From Alphaproteobacteria bacterium (lineage in GTDB: Bacteria > Pseudomonadota > Alphaproteobacteria > Rhodobacterales > Rhodobacteraceae): 6,551 bases of DNA. The notes beneath the pieces are model-generated. The model made no database searches, was not told the DNA's origin, and saw only the letters and a list, made by a program, of their open reading frames with translations. This document shows positions 1-6,223 of the stretch, in pieces; within the stretch, counting starts at the first letter, position 1; each line of letters opens with the position of its first letter. Made by a program: the position numbers and the translations under genes. The stretch covers positions 1 to 6,551 of the forward strand of contig JAJRRX010000142.1 of assembly GCA_024279075.1 (NCBI GenBank). The letters run 5' to 3'.

Positions 1-35
1 CGTGGGGATCAGAAGCAAATATTGAGGGTATTTCC
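1..35 (+). promoter_or_regulatory. motA ribosome binding site and upstream edge
   Basis: The 35 bases before motA hold a GAGGG Shine-Dalgarno sequence at 24-28, 7 bases before the ATG, which supports the chosen motA start. The end of an upstream gene may also lie here: frame 1 runs open to a TAA at 46-48 (it would end in FPWVD and overlap motA by 13 bases), and frame 2 runs open to a TGA at 23-25. Only about 8 to 15 codons are visible, too few to identify either. The close packing suggests motA is internal to an operon whose promoter lies outside the window. Confidence 0.5.
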
Positions 36-902
36 ATGGGTGGATTAATTGGCATCGTCGTAATTTTCGCAATGGTTTTTGGCGGGTATATCCTCGCCGG
101 GGGCAAAATGGCGATCATCCTACACTCGCTTCCCTTCGAGATGATGATCATCCTCGGGGCGGCGGTTGGCGCATTTCTAATTGCCAATGATATGAAGGCT
201 GTAAAGCACACTATTAAAGATATGGGTAAAGTATTTAAGGGCGCAAAGTGGAAGCAGGCGGATTATCAAGATCTGCTTTGCCTGCTTTTCACGCTTATCC
301 GTATCAGCCGCGAAAGCCCAGTGGAGCTAGAAACCCATATCGAGGATCCTGAAAGCAGCTCTGTTTTTGGGAAATACTCCAGAATTCAGGCAGACCCAAC
401 GGCCGTTGGGCTGATTTGTGATACGCTACGCTCGGCCTCGATGAACTATGACGACCCGCATCAGGTGGAAGACGTGCTGGAAAAGCGCATGGAGGAGCAT
501 TATGCCCATGCCCAGCACTCAGCCCATGCGCTGCAAGTGATGGCGGATGGCCTGCCCGCGCTTGGCATTGTGGCGGCGGTGCTCGGTATTATTAAAACCA
601 TGGCCTCGATTGATAAGCCGCCTGCCGTGCTTGGCGGCATGATCGGTGGCGCGTTGGTGGGCACGTTCCTTGGGGTTTTTCTGGCCTATGGCTTGATCGG
701 GCCGTTTTCCACCAAAGTGGAAACTGTGGTGAAGGAAGATAACCATTTTTATAACCTAATACGCGAGGTATTGGTCGCAAACCTTTATAATCATGCGCCA
801 AATATCTGTGTGGAAGTTGGCCGCCAAAATACACCCGGTGGCAAGCGCCCAACATTTAATGACCTCGAAGCAGCCTTAAAGGAGGCAAAAGCGGCAGCAT
901 GA
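36..902 (+). CDS. motA: Flagellar stator protein MotA
   Basis: MotA is the inner-membrane stator subunit that, with MotB, forms the ion channel turning the flagellar rotor. The 288-residue product is close to the usual MotA length of about 285-295. Four membrane segments are visible at about residues 3-22, 34-50, 172-190 and 199-220, with a large cytoplasmic loop between the second and third. The loop carries SRESPVELETHIEDP (91-105), where R92 and E99 align by eye with the E. coli rotor-contacting residues R90 and E98. The signature DGLPALGIVAAVLGIIKTM begins at 171, giving the conserved prolines P174 (E. coli P173) and P223 in YGLIGPF (E. coli P222). The ATG has a GAGGG site 7 bases upstream. 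The stop overlaps the next start as ATGA, so the two genes are probably translationally coupled. motB, often the next gene, is absent here and must lie elsewhere. Coupling ion (H+ or Na+) cannot be told. Confidence 0.96.
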   Translation: MGGLIGIVVIFAMVFGGYILAGGKMAIILHSLPFEMMIILGAAVGAFLIANDMKAVKHTIKDMGKVFKGAKWKQADYQDLLCLLFTLIRISRESPVELETHIEDPESSSVFGKYSRIQADPTAVGLICDTLRSASMNYDDPHQVEDVLEKRMEEHYAHAQHSAHALQVMADGLPALGIVAAVLGIIKTMASIDKPPAVLGGMIGGALVGTFLGVFLAYGLIGPFSTKVETVVKEDNHFYNLIREVLVANLYNHAPNICVEVGRQNTPGGKRPTFNDLEAALKEAKAAA

Positions 903-3346
903 AGCAGCTCATTAAGGTGGTTTTACTTCTGTCTGCGTCGCCTTTGGTGGCGCAGCAGGTCGTTTCAGTAAGCTCTGGCGAGCACGGCGCGTTTACGCGG
1001 CTTGTGCTTAAGGTGGACCCCGCAAAAGAATGGGAGCTTGTAGAGGCGCAGGGCATGGCCGCCATCCGGTTTCCCAATCAAGCGCTCAGCTTTTCTACCG
1101 CGCAGATATATAACCTGATATCAACTGATCGAATTTTGGCAGTGCGCGAAACCAGCACGGAATCCGGTTCGGAATTGCTGTTGGAGCTTGCCTGCCAGTG
1201 TGAGGTGCAAAGCTCGGGTTATAACGGAAACTACATCGTAATTGATGTATTTGATGGCCCGCCCCTGGAGAAGGCTGCACCAACTGCCAGCGCGCCAATG
1301 TGGCAACCGGATTCTTTGCCTTTCATCCAGCCCTCCAATGCCCCCGCGCGATTTACCGCGTTTGTAATGGCAGACGCCCCCACGCAGCCACAGATATTGC
1401 CAGACCCGCCCCCGCGCGAAGTGGCGGAGGCCTCAGCGCCCGAAATGGCCACGCTCGCACCACCCGAAATGCCGGATCAGGATGTGGAGATCGCTGAAAA
1501 TGTTCAGATGATGGCGCCGCCCGCGGAAGAGGGAATTGTGGCAGATATGGAAAATGCGGCGGGGGCTGTGGTTTCGGATATGAACCAAACCGTAGAAATG
1601 GAAGACAACCCTGAAATGCTGGCGCGAATCGAAGCCGCACAAAGCCAGCTTTTGGCGCAACTCACCCGCGCGGCGGACCAAGGCTTGGTGGAATTTGTGC
1701 CCGCGCCCATTGAGGTGGCCGAGGTACAGCCCGAGCCGGAGCTTGAGGTGATGGTGGCACCCGAGCCAGAGCCGATTGACCCGGCGCTCATGCAACAACT
1801 CAGCGCGCGCACGGCCTATTCGCAAAATACTGAAGATGCGCTCACCGATATCATCAACCAATTTGCCATGCCACAATGCCTTGATGATGCGGTGTTTTCT
1901 ATGGAAGGTTGGAACGGAGAGGAAAGCTTTTCCACTCGCTTGGCGATGCTGCGCTCGGGTTTACTCGGAGAGTTTGATACCCCCGATGCCAAAATTGCTG
2001 AATCCATTGTGCAGCTTTATTTGAGCTACGGGCTCGGGGCCGAGGCGCGTTTGATTCTGAAAGAAACCGGCGTAAATCTTACTCAAGCTGACCTTTATAA
2101 CGATATGGCCAGCCTTATTGAAGGTGAGCCTATGCGCATTTCTGGGCCAATTCTTAAAGGCGCTGGCTGCGGCGGGGCGCATGAAATGTGGTATCTGGCT
2201 GCGGGCTTGGGGGATTACCAAGTGCTTGAACCGCTGACAATAACCGACACGTTTTCCAACTATCCCATTGAAGTGCGCGCTCAAATTGGGCCATCTTTGG
2301 CGCAGGCGTTTATTGATCGTGGGCAAGTGGATGCCGGCCATGTAGTGCTTGAAATTATCCGCCGTGCTGAATCCGGCATCTCTCCGGCGCAGCTTTTGGC
2401 TGAGGCGCAGGTAATGGAAGCGCAGGGCCACTTGGCCGATGCTGCCAAGGTTTACCGAGATCTTGCTTTGGGCAATGGTGAAAAAGCACCCGAGGCTTTG
2501 GTTGCCTATGCCCGCACCCTGTTAGCAACAGGTGATAATTTGCCCGATACGTTACTGGTTGATCTTGAATCCGCAGCGTTTTTCCATCGAAATACCGATT
2601 TTGCCAACCCGTTGCGCCTATGGGAAATTAAGGTGCGGGCCGAGTTGGCCGGCGCTGAAGCCGCGCTGATGCAGATTGAGGAAAATCTAAGCGAGCGGCC
2701 AGAGCTGAAAGCCCCTTTGCAAGAAATCGCAGCCGACATATTTATTAACAATAGCGCTGAAATACAGGGCGATTACCCCTATGCGCAAATGGTCTTGCGT
2801 TATGAGGGCCTGTTGGACCAAGGCCCATTGGGCGATGAAGCCCGCCTTAAAATCGCCGCAGAAATGGCGGGTATTGGCCTACCTGAAACCGCGCTTGATC
2901 TGCTGTCGCCAAATCTGGAGCGGGCAAGCGAAGGGGCGCAGATCATCGAGGCGGCGGCCTATGTGCAGCTTTTTCAGCCCGCGCGGGCGTTGGAAATTTT
3001 GGCCGGGGATGAAAGCCTTGAAGCCTATAAAACCCGGCTAAATGCTTACCTGCAAATGGAAGACTTTGCTGCCGTGGCAGCGCTTTTGAATGAAGATCAC
3101 GCCAAGGAAATTTCGCTTAATGATGTGGCCTTGCGCGCGGGGGACTGGGCGAAAATTCAGGACGCTGGCGCGGTTGGCACGCTCGCTTCTTATGCACAAG
3201 GCGGGGCGGATGATGTACCGCCCGAAGAGGTTTTACCACCGATGGCGGCGGACGAAAACCCAACCCTTAAAGCGGCGCGGGCATTGCTGGCGGATAATCA
3301 ACAGAGCATGCAGTTTTTGGAAGACGTGCTGGCAGAGAGCGAATAA
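899..3346 (+). CDS. Large exported protein with AMIN-like domain and TPR-like repeats, co-operonic with motA
   Basis: I do not recognise a named gene. The 815-residue product has a signal peptide (MKQLIK, hydrophobic core, likely cleavage after LVA18), so it should be periplasmic. Residues about 20-120 alternate short strands (FTRLVLKVD, AAIRFPN, LLLELACQC, NYIVIDVFD), resembling the AMIN fold that binds cell wall or targets envelope machines. Residues about 121-298 are a Pro/Glu/Ala/Met-rich linker. Residues about 310-815 are helical with TPR-like pairs, for example LAEAQVMEAQGHLADAAKVYRD from 500. Cysteines occur only at 99, 101, 327 and 424. There is no second membrane segment and no OmpA-type peptidoglycan-binding domain, so it is not MotB. 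The ATG lies in an ATGA overlap with motA, with GGAGG at 881-885. This context suggests a role in stator placement or motor function, comparable in position, not in demonstrated homology, to periplasmic motility proteins such as rhizobial MotC. The function is inference; the reading frame and export are well supported. Confidence 0.85.
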   Translation: MKQLIKVVLLLSASPLVAQQVVSVSSGEHGAFTRLVLKVDPAKEWELVEAQGMAAIRFPNQALSFSTAQIYNLISTDRILAVRETSTESGSELLLELACQCEVQSSGYNGNYIVIDVFDGPPLEKAAPTASAPMWQPDSLPFIQPSNAPARFTAFVMADAPTQPQILPDPPPREVAEASAPEMATLAPPEMPDQDVEIAENVQMMAPPAEEGIVADMENAAGAVVSDMNQTVEMEDNPEMLARIEAAQSQLLAQLTRAADQGLVEFVPAPIEVAEVQPEPELEVMVAPEPEPIDPALMQQLSARTAYSQNTEDALTDIINQFAMPQCLDDAVFSMEGWNGEESFSTRLAMLRSGLLGEFDTPDAKIAESIVQLYLSYGLGAEARLILKETGVNLTQADLYNDMASLIEGEPMRISGPILKGAGCGGAHEMWYLAAGLGDYQVLEPLTITDTFSNYPIEVRAQIGPSLAQAFIDRGQVDAGHVVLEIIRRAESGISPAQLLAEAQVMEAQGHLADAAKVYRDLALGNGEKAPEALVAYARTLLATGDNLPDTLLVDLESAAFFHRNTDFANPLRLWEIKVRAELAGAEAALMQIEENLSERPELKAPLQEIAADIFINNSAEIQGDYPYAQMVLRYEGLLDQGPLGDEARLKIAAEMAGIGLPETALDLLSPNLERASEGAQIIEAAAYVQLFQPARALEILAGDESLEAYKTRLNAYLQMEDFAAVAALLNEDHAKEISLNDVALRAGDWAKIQDAGAVGTLASYAQGGADDVPPEEVLPPMAADENPTLKAARALLADNQQSMQFLEDVLAESE

Positions 3347-3362
3347 CCCCAGCGCCAGACAT

Positions 3363-3396
3363 AAAAAAACCCGCGCTGCTAAGCGCGGGATTTTTT
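3363..3396. terminator. Bidirectional intrinsic terminator between convergent operons
   Basis: A perfect 8-bp GC-rich stem, CCCGCGCT (3370-3377) and AGCGCGGG (3382-3389), closes a GCTA loop. It is preceded by seven A (3363-3369) and followed by six T (3391-3396), so both strands read as hairpin plus U-tract. It lies between the stop of the 815-residue gene (3344-3346) and the stop of flgD (3405-3407), in the 58-base gap between convergent operons. It most likely ends both transcripts. Confidence 0.93.
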
Positions 3397-3404
3397 GTGT
3401 TCGT

Positions 3405-4079
3405 TTAGGTTTGCGGCGTTCGAATTGCCTCTACATCAGAGGCAAACATCTGGGTGCCATCGGCAAAATAAAGCACCGGCTGACCATCAAATTTACGAAC
3501 CTCCTGCACCGTTGAAAACACCAATGCAGGTGTGTTGGCAATCACTTCACCCTCAAGATAGCTGTTGGTTTCAAAACGATAGCCCTCGCCCTCAATCGCG
3601 CGGGAGCCATCGGCCAGAATACCGGACCACTGCACATTACTTTCGTCTTTACTTACATCTTGCCGCGCTACGACATTGTCATTTTCGTCAAACACCACCA
3701 GCTCAATTCGGTCGGCATCTGTGTGGCTAAGGTAAAGCACATCAAGCGGCGTATTTTGATAAGACGCACTGCCCGGGTTGCGCACCTCTTGCCCTATCCA
3801 TTGAGAAAGCCCGCCGGTGGCCCCGCTGGCCAAAGCCTCCAAAATGCCCTCCAACTTGGTGTTGGATTGCACCTGCTGCTCGACCGCCGAAAAGCTGGCA
3901 AGCTGGGCAACAAACTCGGTGGATTCTACCGGCTTTAGCGGGTCCTGGTTGCGCAACTGTGCGGTGAGCAGGGTTAGAAATGTCTCAAAATCACCAGATA
4001 CATCTGTATTGGATGAAGTGGTTTCAGTGGCGCGGGCAAAGCCGGCCGATGCTTGCGAAAGAGTGGAAACAGATTCCAT
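3405..4079 (-). CDS. flgD: Flagellar hook cap / hook assembly protein FlgD
   Basis: FlgD caps the growing hook and guides polymerisation of FlgE; it is exported by the flagellar type III system and is not kept in the finished flagellum. The 224-residue product carries the family hallmark at about residues 34-73: FLTLLTAQLRNQDPLKP (34-50) followed by VESTEFVAQLASFSAVEQQ, then WIGQEV (94-99). The C-terminal half, from about 100, alternates strands as expected of the FlgD Ig-like/tudor region, with a WSGILADGSR turn (151-160) and an EGEGYRFE strand (163-170). There is no Sec signal peptide, as expected for type III export. On the minus strand an AAGGACG site lies about 6 bases before the ATG. 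It is the second gene after fliK, 15 bases downstream, so one transcript very probably carries both. Its end faces the bidirectional terminator. Confidence 0.96.
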   Translation of the reverse strand: MESVSTLSQASAGFARATETTSSNTDVSGDFETFLTLLTAQLRNQDPLKPVESTEFVAQLASFSAVEQQVQSNTKLEGILEALASGATGGLSQWIGQEVRNPGSASYQNTPLDVLYLSHTDADRIELVVFDENDNVVARQDVSKDESNVQWSGILADGSRAIEGEGYRFETNSYLEGEVIANTPALVFSTVQEVRKFDGQPVLYFADGTQMFASDVEAIRTPQT

Positions 4080-4094
4080 TTTACGTCCTTTTGG

Positions 4095-5366
4095 TTAGAG
4101 GCGAATGTCGAGCCGGCCATCAAGGCTGGCAGAAGGGGGGCTGGCCAATGCAGGCTCATCCGCTTCAGTAAGGTTGGCGGCGGTTTGAAACTGCGAAAAC
4201 CCTTCTTTGCCGCCTTGGCTTTGGCCTTGTTGAAACGAAAGATCAGCCTGAGAGAAGCCCGCGCGCGCCAAAGTGGCGGTTAGCAGTTCGGCATGGCGGC
4301 GCATGAGGTCAACCGTGTCTGGCCGATCGGCGATGATTTGCGCGGTGACCTGTTGATCATTGGTTGTTAAATGAATGGTCACGCGGCCAAGCTCTGGTGG
4401 GTCCAGCCGTAGCTCGATCGTCTGCTTCTCGGCTTTTGTGATGAGCGCCGGCAGCTGGGCAGAAATCTGGGTGGCTACGGGTGGCGTGGACGTGGCTGAG
4501 CGAGAAATTGGCGCATCTACAGCCACTTGCCGATCTATCTTAATGCTGAACTGAATTTCGGCTGGGTCATCCGTTGCGGTTTCTATATTGGTAAAGCCAA
4601 TAGGCGGCAGAGGCTGTGCTTGCGGTTGCGCCGTTGCTTTTGCCACGGGGGGTGCGGGTTGCGTATTTTGCGTAACTTCCGGTTCCTCCGTTGTTTGAAT
4701 AGGGGCCGTCTTGCCCGCTTTGTCCAACGCGACAGGGAGCAGAGGCGCAATGGGCGTGCTTAGCGTAGGCTGCGAAGCGGGCGCAATGGGCTTGGCTAAA
4801 ACGGACGTAATATCGCGGGCCTGCGGGAGAGCCGGAGATGCTGGCGTGTTTGCCAAAAGCGGGGTTGAAAGGGGCGTGATATTTGCAGCTTTTTCCGGCA
4901 TCGTCGGCGTGTGGGCCGTGGCTGGGGTAGCCGCTGCGGCCAGAATTGGGTGAGTCAGAATCGGTATATCCCCCTGCATTTTTGCCGAAATTAGTGGCAA
5001 CTCGGCGACCGGGTGCGCCAGCGTTTTGGGAATACCTTCTTTATCAGGTGCGATTTTCAAATCCGGCACGGCCGGCAGCACGGGGTCAATTTCTTGCGTG
5101 TCGGCGGTGTCCAGCGCCACAGTGATATCCGGCGCCTCTGCTTGTGGTAACTGAAAAGGCACGGCAACCTCAAGGACCTGCGCGGGCAGGATCTCTGAAA
5201 ATTTCTTAGAATCAGGCTGCGTGCCCTCCAAGAGCAACGAGAAGTCGGGGCTCTCGGCATCAGGAGATGCGGGCAATAACACCTCGGTTAACGTGACCTT
5301 TGGGGTTAATGCGTTTTTTGGCTTTACCAGCCCGATGTTCATATCAATATCCATGTCGGCACCCAT
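4095..5366 (-). CDS. fliK: Flagellar hook-length control protein FliK
   Basis: FliK measures hook length as it is secreted and switches the export gate from hook to filament substrates. The 423-residue product shows the standard plan: a long N-terminal part (about 1-300), rich in Pro, Ala and Thr and of low complexity, then a folded C-terminal Flg_hook domain. The domain is marked by TIELRLDPPELGRVTIHL (316-333), a strand pair ending in AQIIADRP, and a helix DLMRRHAELLTATLARAGF (353-371), followed by a Gln/Gly-rich tail. LRLDPPELGRV is the usual FliK signature. The N-terminal part cannot be aligned by eye, as is normal in this family. An in-frame TAG lies two codons before the first ATG, so translation starts at Met1, Met5 (5354) or Met9 (5342); none has a strong Shine-Dalgarno sequence, and Met1 is taken by default. 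It is the first gene of the fliK-flgD operon and is divergent from flgJ. Confidence 0.92.
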   Translation of the reverse strand: MGADMDIDMNIGLVKPKNALTPKVTLTEVLLPASPDAESPDFSLLLEGTQPDSKKFSEILPAQVLEVAVPFQLPQAEAPDITVALDTADTQEIDPVLPAVPDLKIAPDKEGIPKTLAHPVAELPLISAKMQGDIPILTHPILAAAATPATAHTPTMPEKAANITPLSTPLLANTPASPALPQARDITSVLAKPIAPASQPTLSTPIAPLLPVALDKAGKTAPIQTTEEPEVTQNTQPAPPVAKATAQPQAQPLPPIGFTNIETATDDPAEIQFSIKIDRQVAVDAPISRSATSTPPVATQISAQLPALITKAEKQTIELRLDPPELGRVTIHLTTNDQQVTAQIIADRPDTVDLMRRHAELLTATLARAGFSQADLSFQQGQSQGGKEGFSQFQTAANLTEADEPALASPPSASLDGRLDIRL

Positions 5367-5465
5367 GTTCTACGGTTGCGCCCAGCATCGTTGGCAGGGG
5401 TTACTATTTATTTACCGTAATGGCGCTAAGCTCGGGGTATGAACGCAAAAAATAGGTAAGATTTT
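5367..5465. promoter_or_regulatory. Divergent promoter region between fliK and flgJ
   Basis: This 99-base gap must drive fliK-flgD leftward and flgJ-flgN rightward. On the minus strand TAAA (5414-5411), exactly 15 bases, then GCCAACGA (5395-5388) fits the sigma-28 layout TAAA-N15-GCCGATAA with 5 of 8 positions in the -10 element, and lies 22 bases before the first fliK ATG. Overlapping it on the plus strand is TTAC-N7-TTACC (5401-5416), which has the 11-base half-site spacing of CtrA sites (TTAA-N7-TTAAC) with one mismatch in each half. TTACCGTAA (5412-5420) is also a small inverted repeat. These are weak matches; that a divergent promoter exists here is more certain than which factor uses it. 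Confidence 0.4.
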
Positions 5466-5753
5466 ATGGAAATTACACAAGCAGCGCCCCAAGCGGTTGA
5501 CCCCGCTCGTGCAGCGCGGGCGCAAGAATTGCGCGATGTCGCCAAGGCTTTTGAAGCCAGTTTTTTGGCAGAAATGCTTAAGGCCAGTGGGCTTGGCGAG
5601 AGCCGAAGTGAGTTTGGTGGTGGCGCGGGCGAAGATGCTTTTGCCTCGATGATGGTGGATGAACAAGCCCAATTAATGGTGGATCGCGGCGGCATTGGCC
5701 TTAGCGAATCGATTTTTCAGAGCCTTTGGGCACGGGAGTTTGGCAATGATTGA
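5466..5753 (+). CDS. flgJ: Rod-binding protein, single-domain FlgJ
   Basis: The 95-residue product matches the N-terminal rod-binding half of FlgJ, which acts as scaffold or cap for rod assembly in the periplasm. The family pattern is clear: AKAFEASFLAEMLKASGL (26-43), then FGGGAGEDAFASMMVDEQAQ (50-69), then a RGGIGLSESIF motif (74-84). Enterobacterial FlgJ is about 310 residues because of a C-terminal peptidoglycan hydrolase; that half is absent and nothing suggests truncation, since the frame ends cleanly and the next gene overlaps it. Short FlgJ is normal in many alphaproteobacteria, where a separate lytic enzyme (SltF in Rhodobacter sphaeroides) opens the wall. The ATG has a modest TAGGTAAG sequence 5 bases upstream (5453-5460). 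It is the first gene of the rightward unit and overlaps flgN by 8 bases. Confidence 0.93.
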   Translation: MEITQAAPQAVDPARAARAQELRDVAKAFEASFLAEMLKASGLGESRSEFGGGAGEDAFASMMVDEQAQLMVDRGGIGLSESIFQSLWAREFGND

Positions 5754-6117
5754 TACGGTTTTAGCCCGCGGTAAGCTGCGGCAGTTGCTCTCAGTAATGG
5801 ATTCGGAGCGGGCAGTTTTGCTCAATGGTCCGTTGGATGATTTGGCAAAAATTTCGGCCAAGCGCGACCAGTTACTCGATAGTTTAGTCAATGGCGGGCC
5901 GGTTTCGCAGCGGATATTGGGGGCAAAATTGGCGGATGTAAAAGCCATGGCCAAGCGCAACGGCGCGCTGCTTAAAGCGGCGATGGAGGGCATGAAAGAC
6001 GCGCGTAAAGAGATTGAAAACATGGAAGAAAGCCTGAACGAGATGGACACCTATACCTCGGATGGTGCCAAAATGGTGGTGGCGCAAACCCCGCCGGGCA
6101 AGGGGCATAGGGTATAG
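5746..6117 (+). CDS. flgN: FlgN-family flagellar export chaperone
   Basis: The 123-residue product is almost wholly alpha-helical, as in FlgN chaperones, which bind hook-filament junction proteins FlgK and FlgL in the cytoplasm and bring them to the export gate. The N-terminal helices (about 3-48, with LLSVMDSERAVLLNG and LAKISAKRDQLLDSL) and the RNGALLKAAMEGMKDARKEI segment (71-90) resemble the FlgN pattern of an Asn followed by a leucine-rich helix. The chosen ATG is preceded by GGGAG (5734-5738), 7 bases upstream. The frame is open further, to an ATG at 5695, but that start lies deep inside flgJ and lacks this site. The 8-base overlap with flgJ suggests coupled translation. The tail (about 105-123) is Gly/Pro-rich and probably disordered. 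FlgN family membership is judged from helical pattern and context because sequence conservation in this family is low. Confidence 0.8.
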   Translation: MIDTVLARGKLRQLLSVMDSERAVLLNGPLDDLAKISAKRDQLLDSLVNGGPVSQRILGAKLADVKAMAKRNGALLKAAMEGMKDARKEIENMEESLNEMDTYTSDGAKMVVAQTPPGKGHRV

Positions 6118-6179
6118 AGCATTGTATAAAGCATTGCGTGAGAATTTGTGAAAAATTGTTGGAATACAATCGCTTGGAA

Positions 6180-6194
6180 TTAAGACTTCATTAT
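6180..6194 (+). promoter_or_regulatory. Near-consensus CtrA-type site upstream of flagellin
   Basis: TTAA (6180-6183), seven bases, then TTAT (6191-6194) matches the CtrA pattern TTAA-N7-TTAA in seven of eight fixed positions. CtrA is known to be required for motility genes in several Rhodobacteraceae, so the position 152 bases before the flagellin ATG is plausible. The motif is AT-rich and short, and chance occurrence cannot be excluded. Confidence 0.3.
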
Positions 6195-6223
6195 CGGTTG
6201 CAAGCGAGAGTGAGGAGGCAATC

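Noticed and set aside
1..48. End of an upstream gene in frame 1 (stop at 46-48) or frame 2 (stop at 23-25)
   Set aside because: Too few codons to identify a product or choose the frame; noted only as an edge observation.
1353..2431. Long minus-strand open frames (for example 1433-1876 and 1961-2431) opposite the 815-residue gene
   Set aside because: They lie wholly inside a well-supported gene, have no ribosome site or recognisable domain, and their Arg/His-rich composition is typical of antisense shadows in GC-rich DNA.
3090..3515. Plus-strand frame of 141 codons across the end of the 815-residue gene and the terminator
   Set aside because: It is a shifted reading of the gene and crosses the intrinsic terminator; basic, low-quality composition and no start signal.
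5439..5459. Six-codon ORF (MNAKNR) before flgJ as a leader peptide
   Set aside because: Its only G-rich sequence is directly next to the ATG, too close for initiation, and so short a frame is expected by chance.
5695..5745. Upstream ATG extension of flgN by 17 codons
   Set aside because: It would begin 59 bases inside flgJ, lacks a ribosome site, and the ATG at 5746 has GGGAG at proper spacing.
6186..6205. TTATCGG at 6191-6197 as a reverse sigma-28 -10 element
   Set aside because: On the minus strand it reads CCGATAA, but there is no TAAA-like -35 at the required distance and it would point into flgN.
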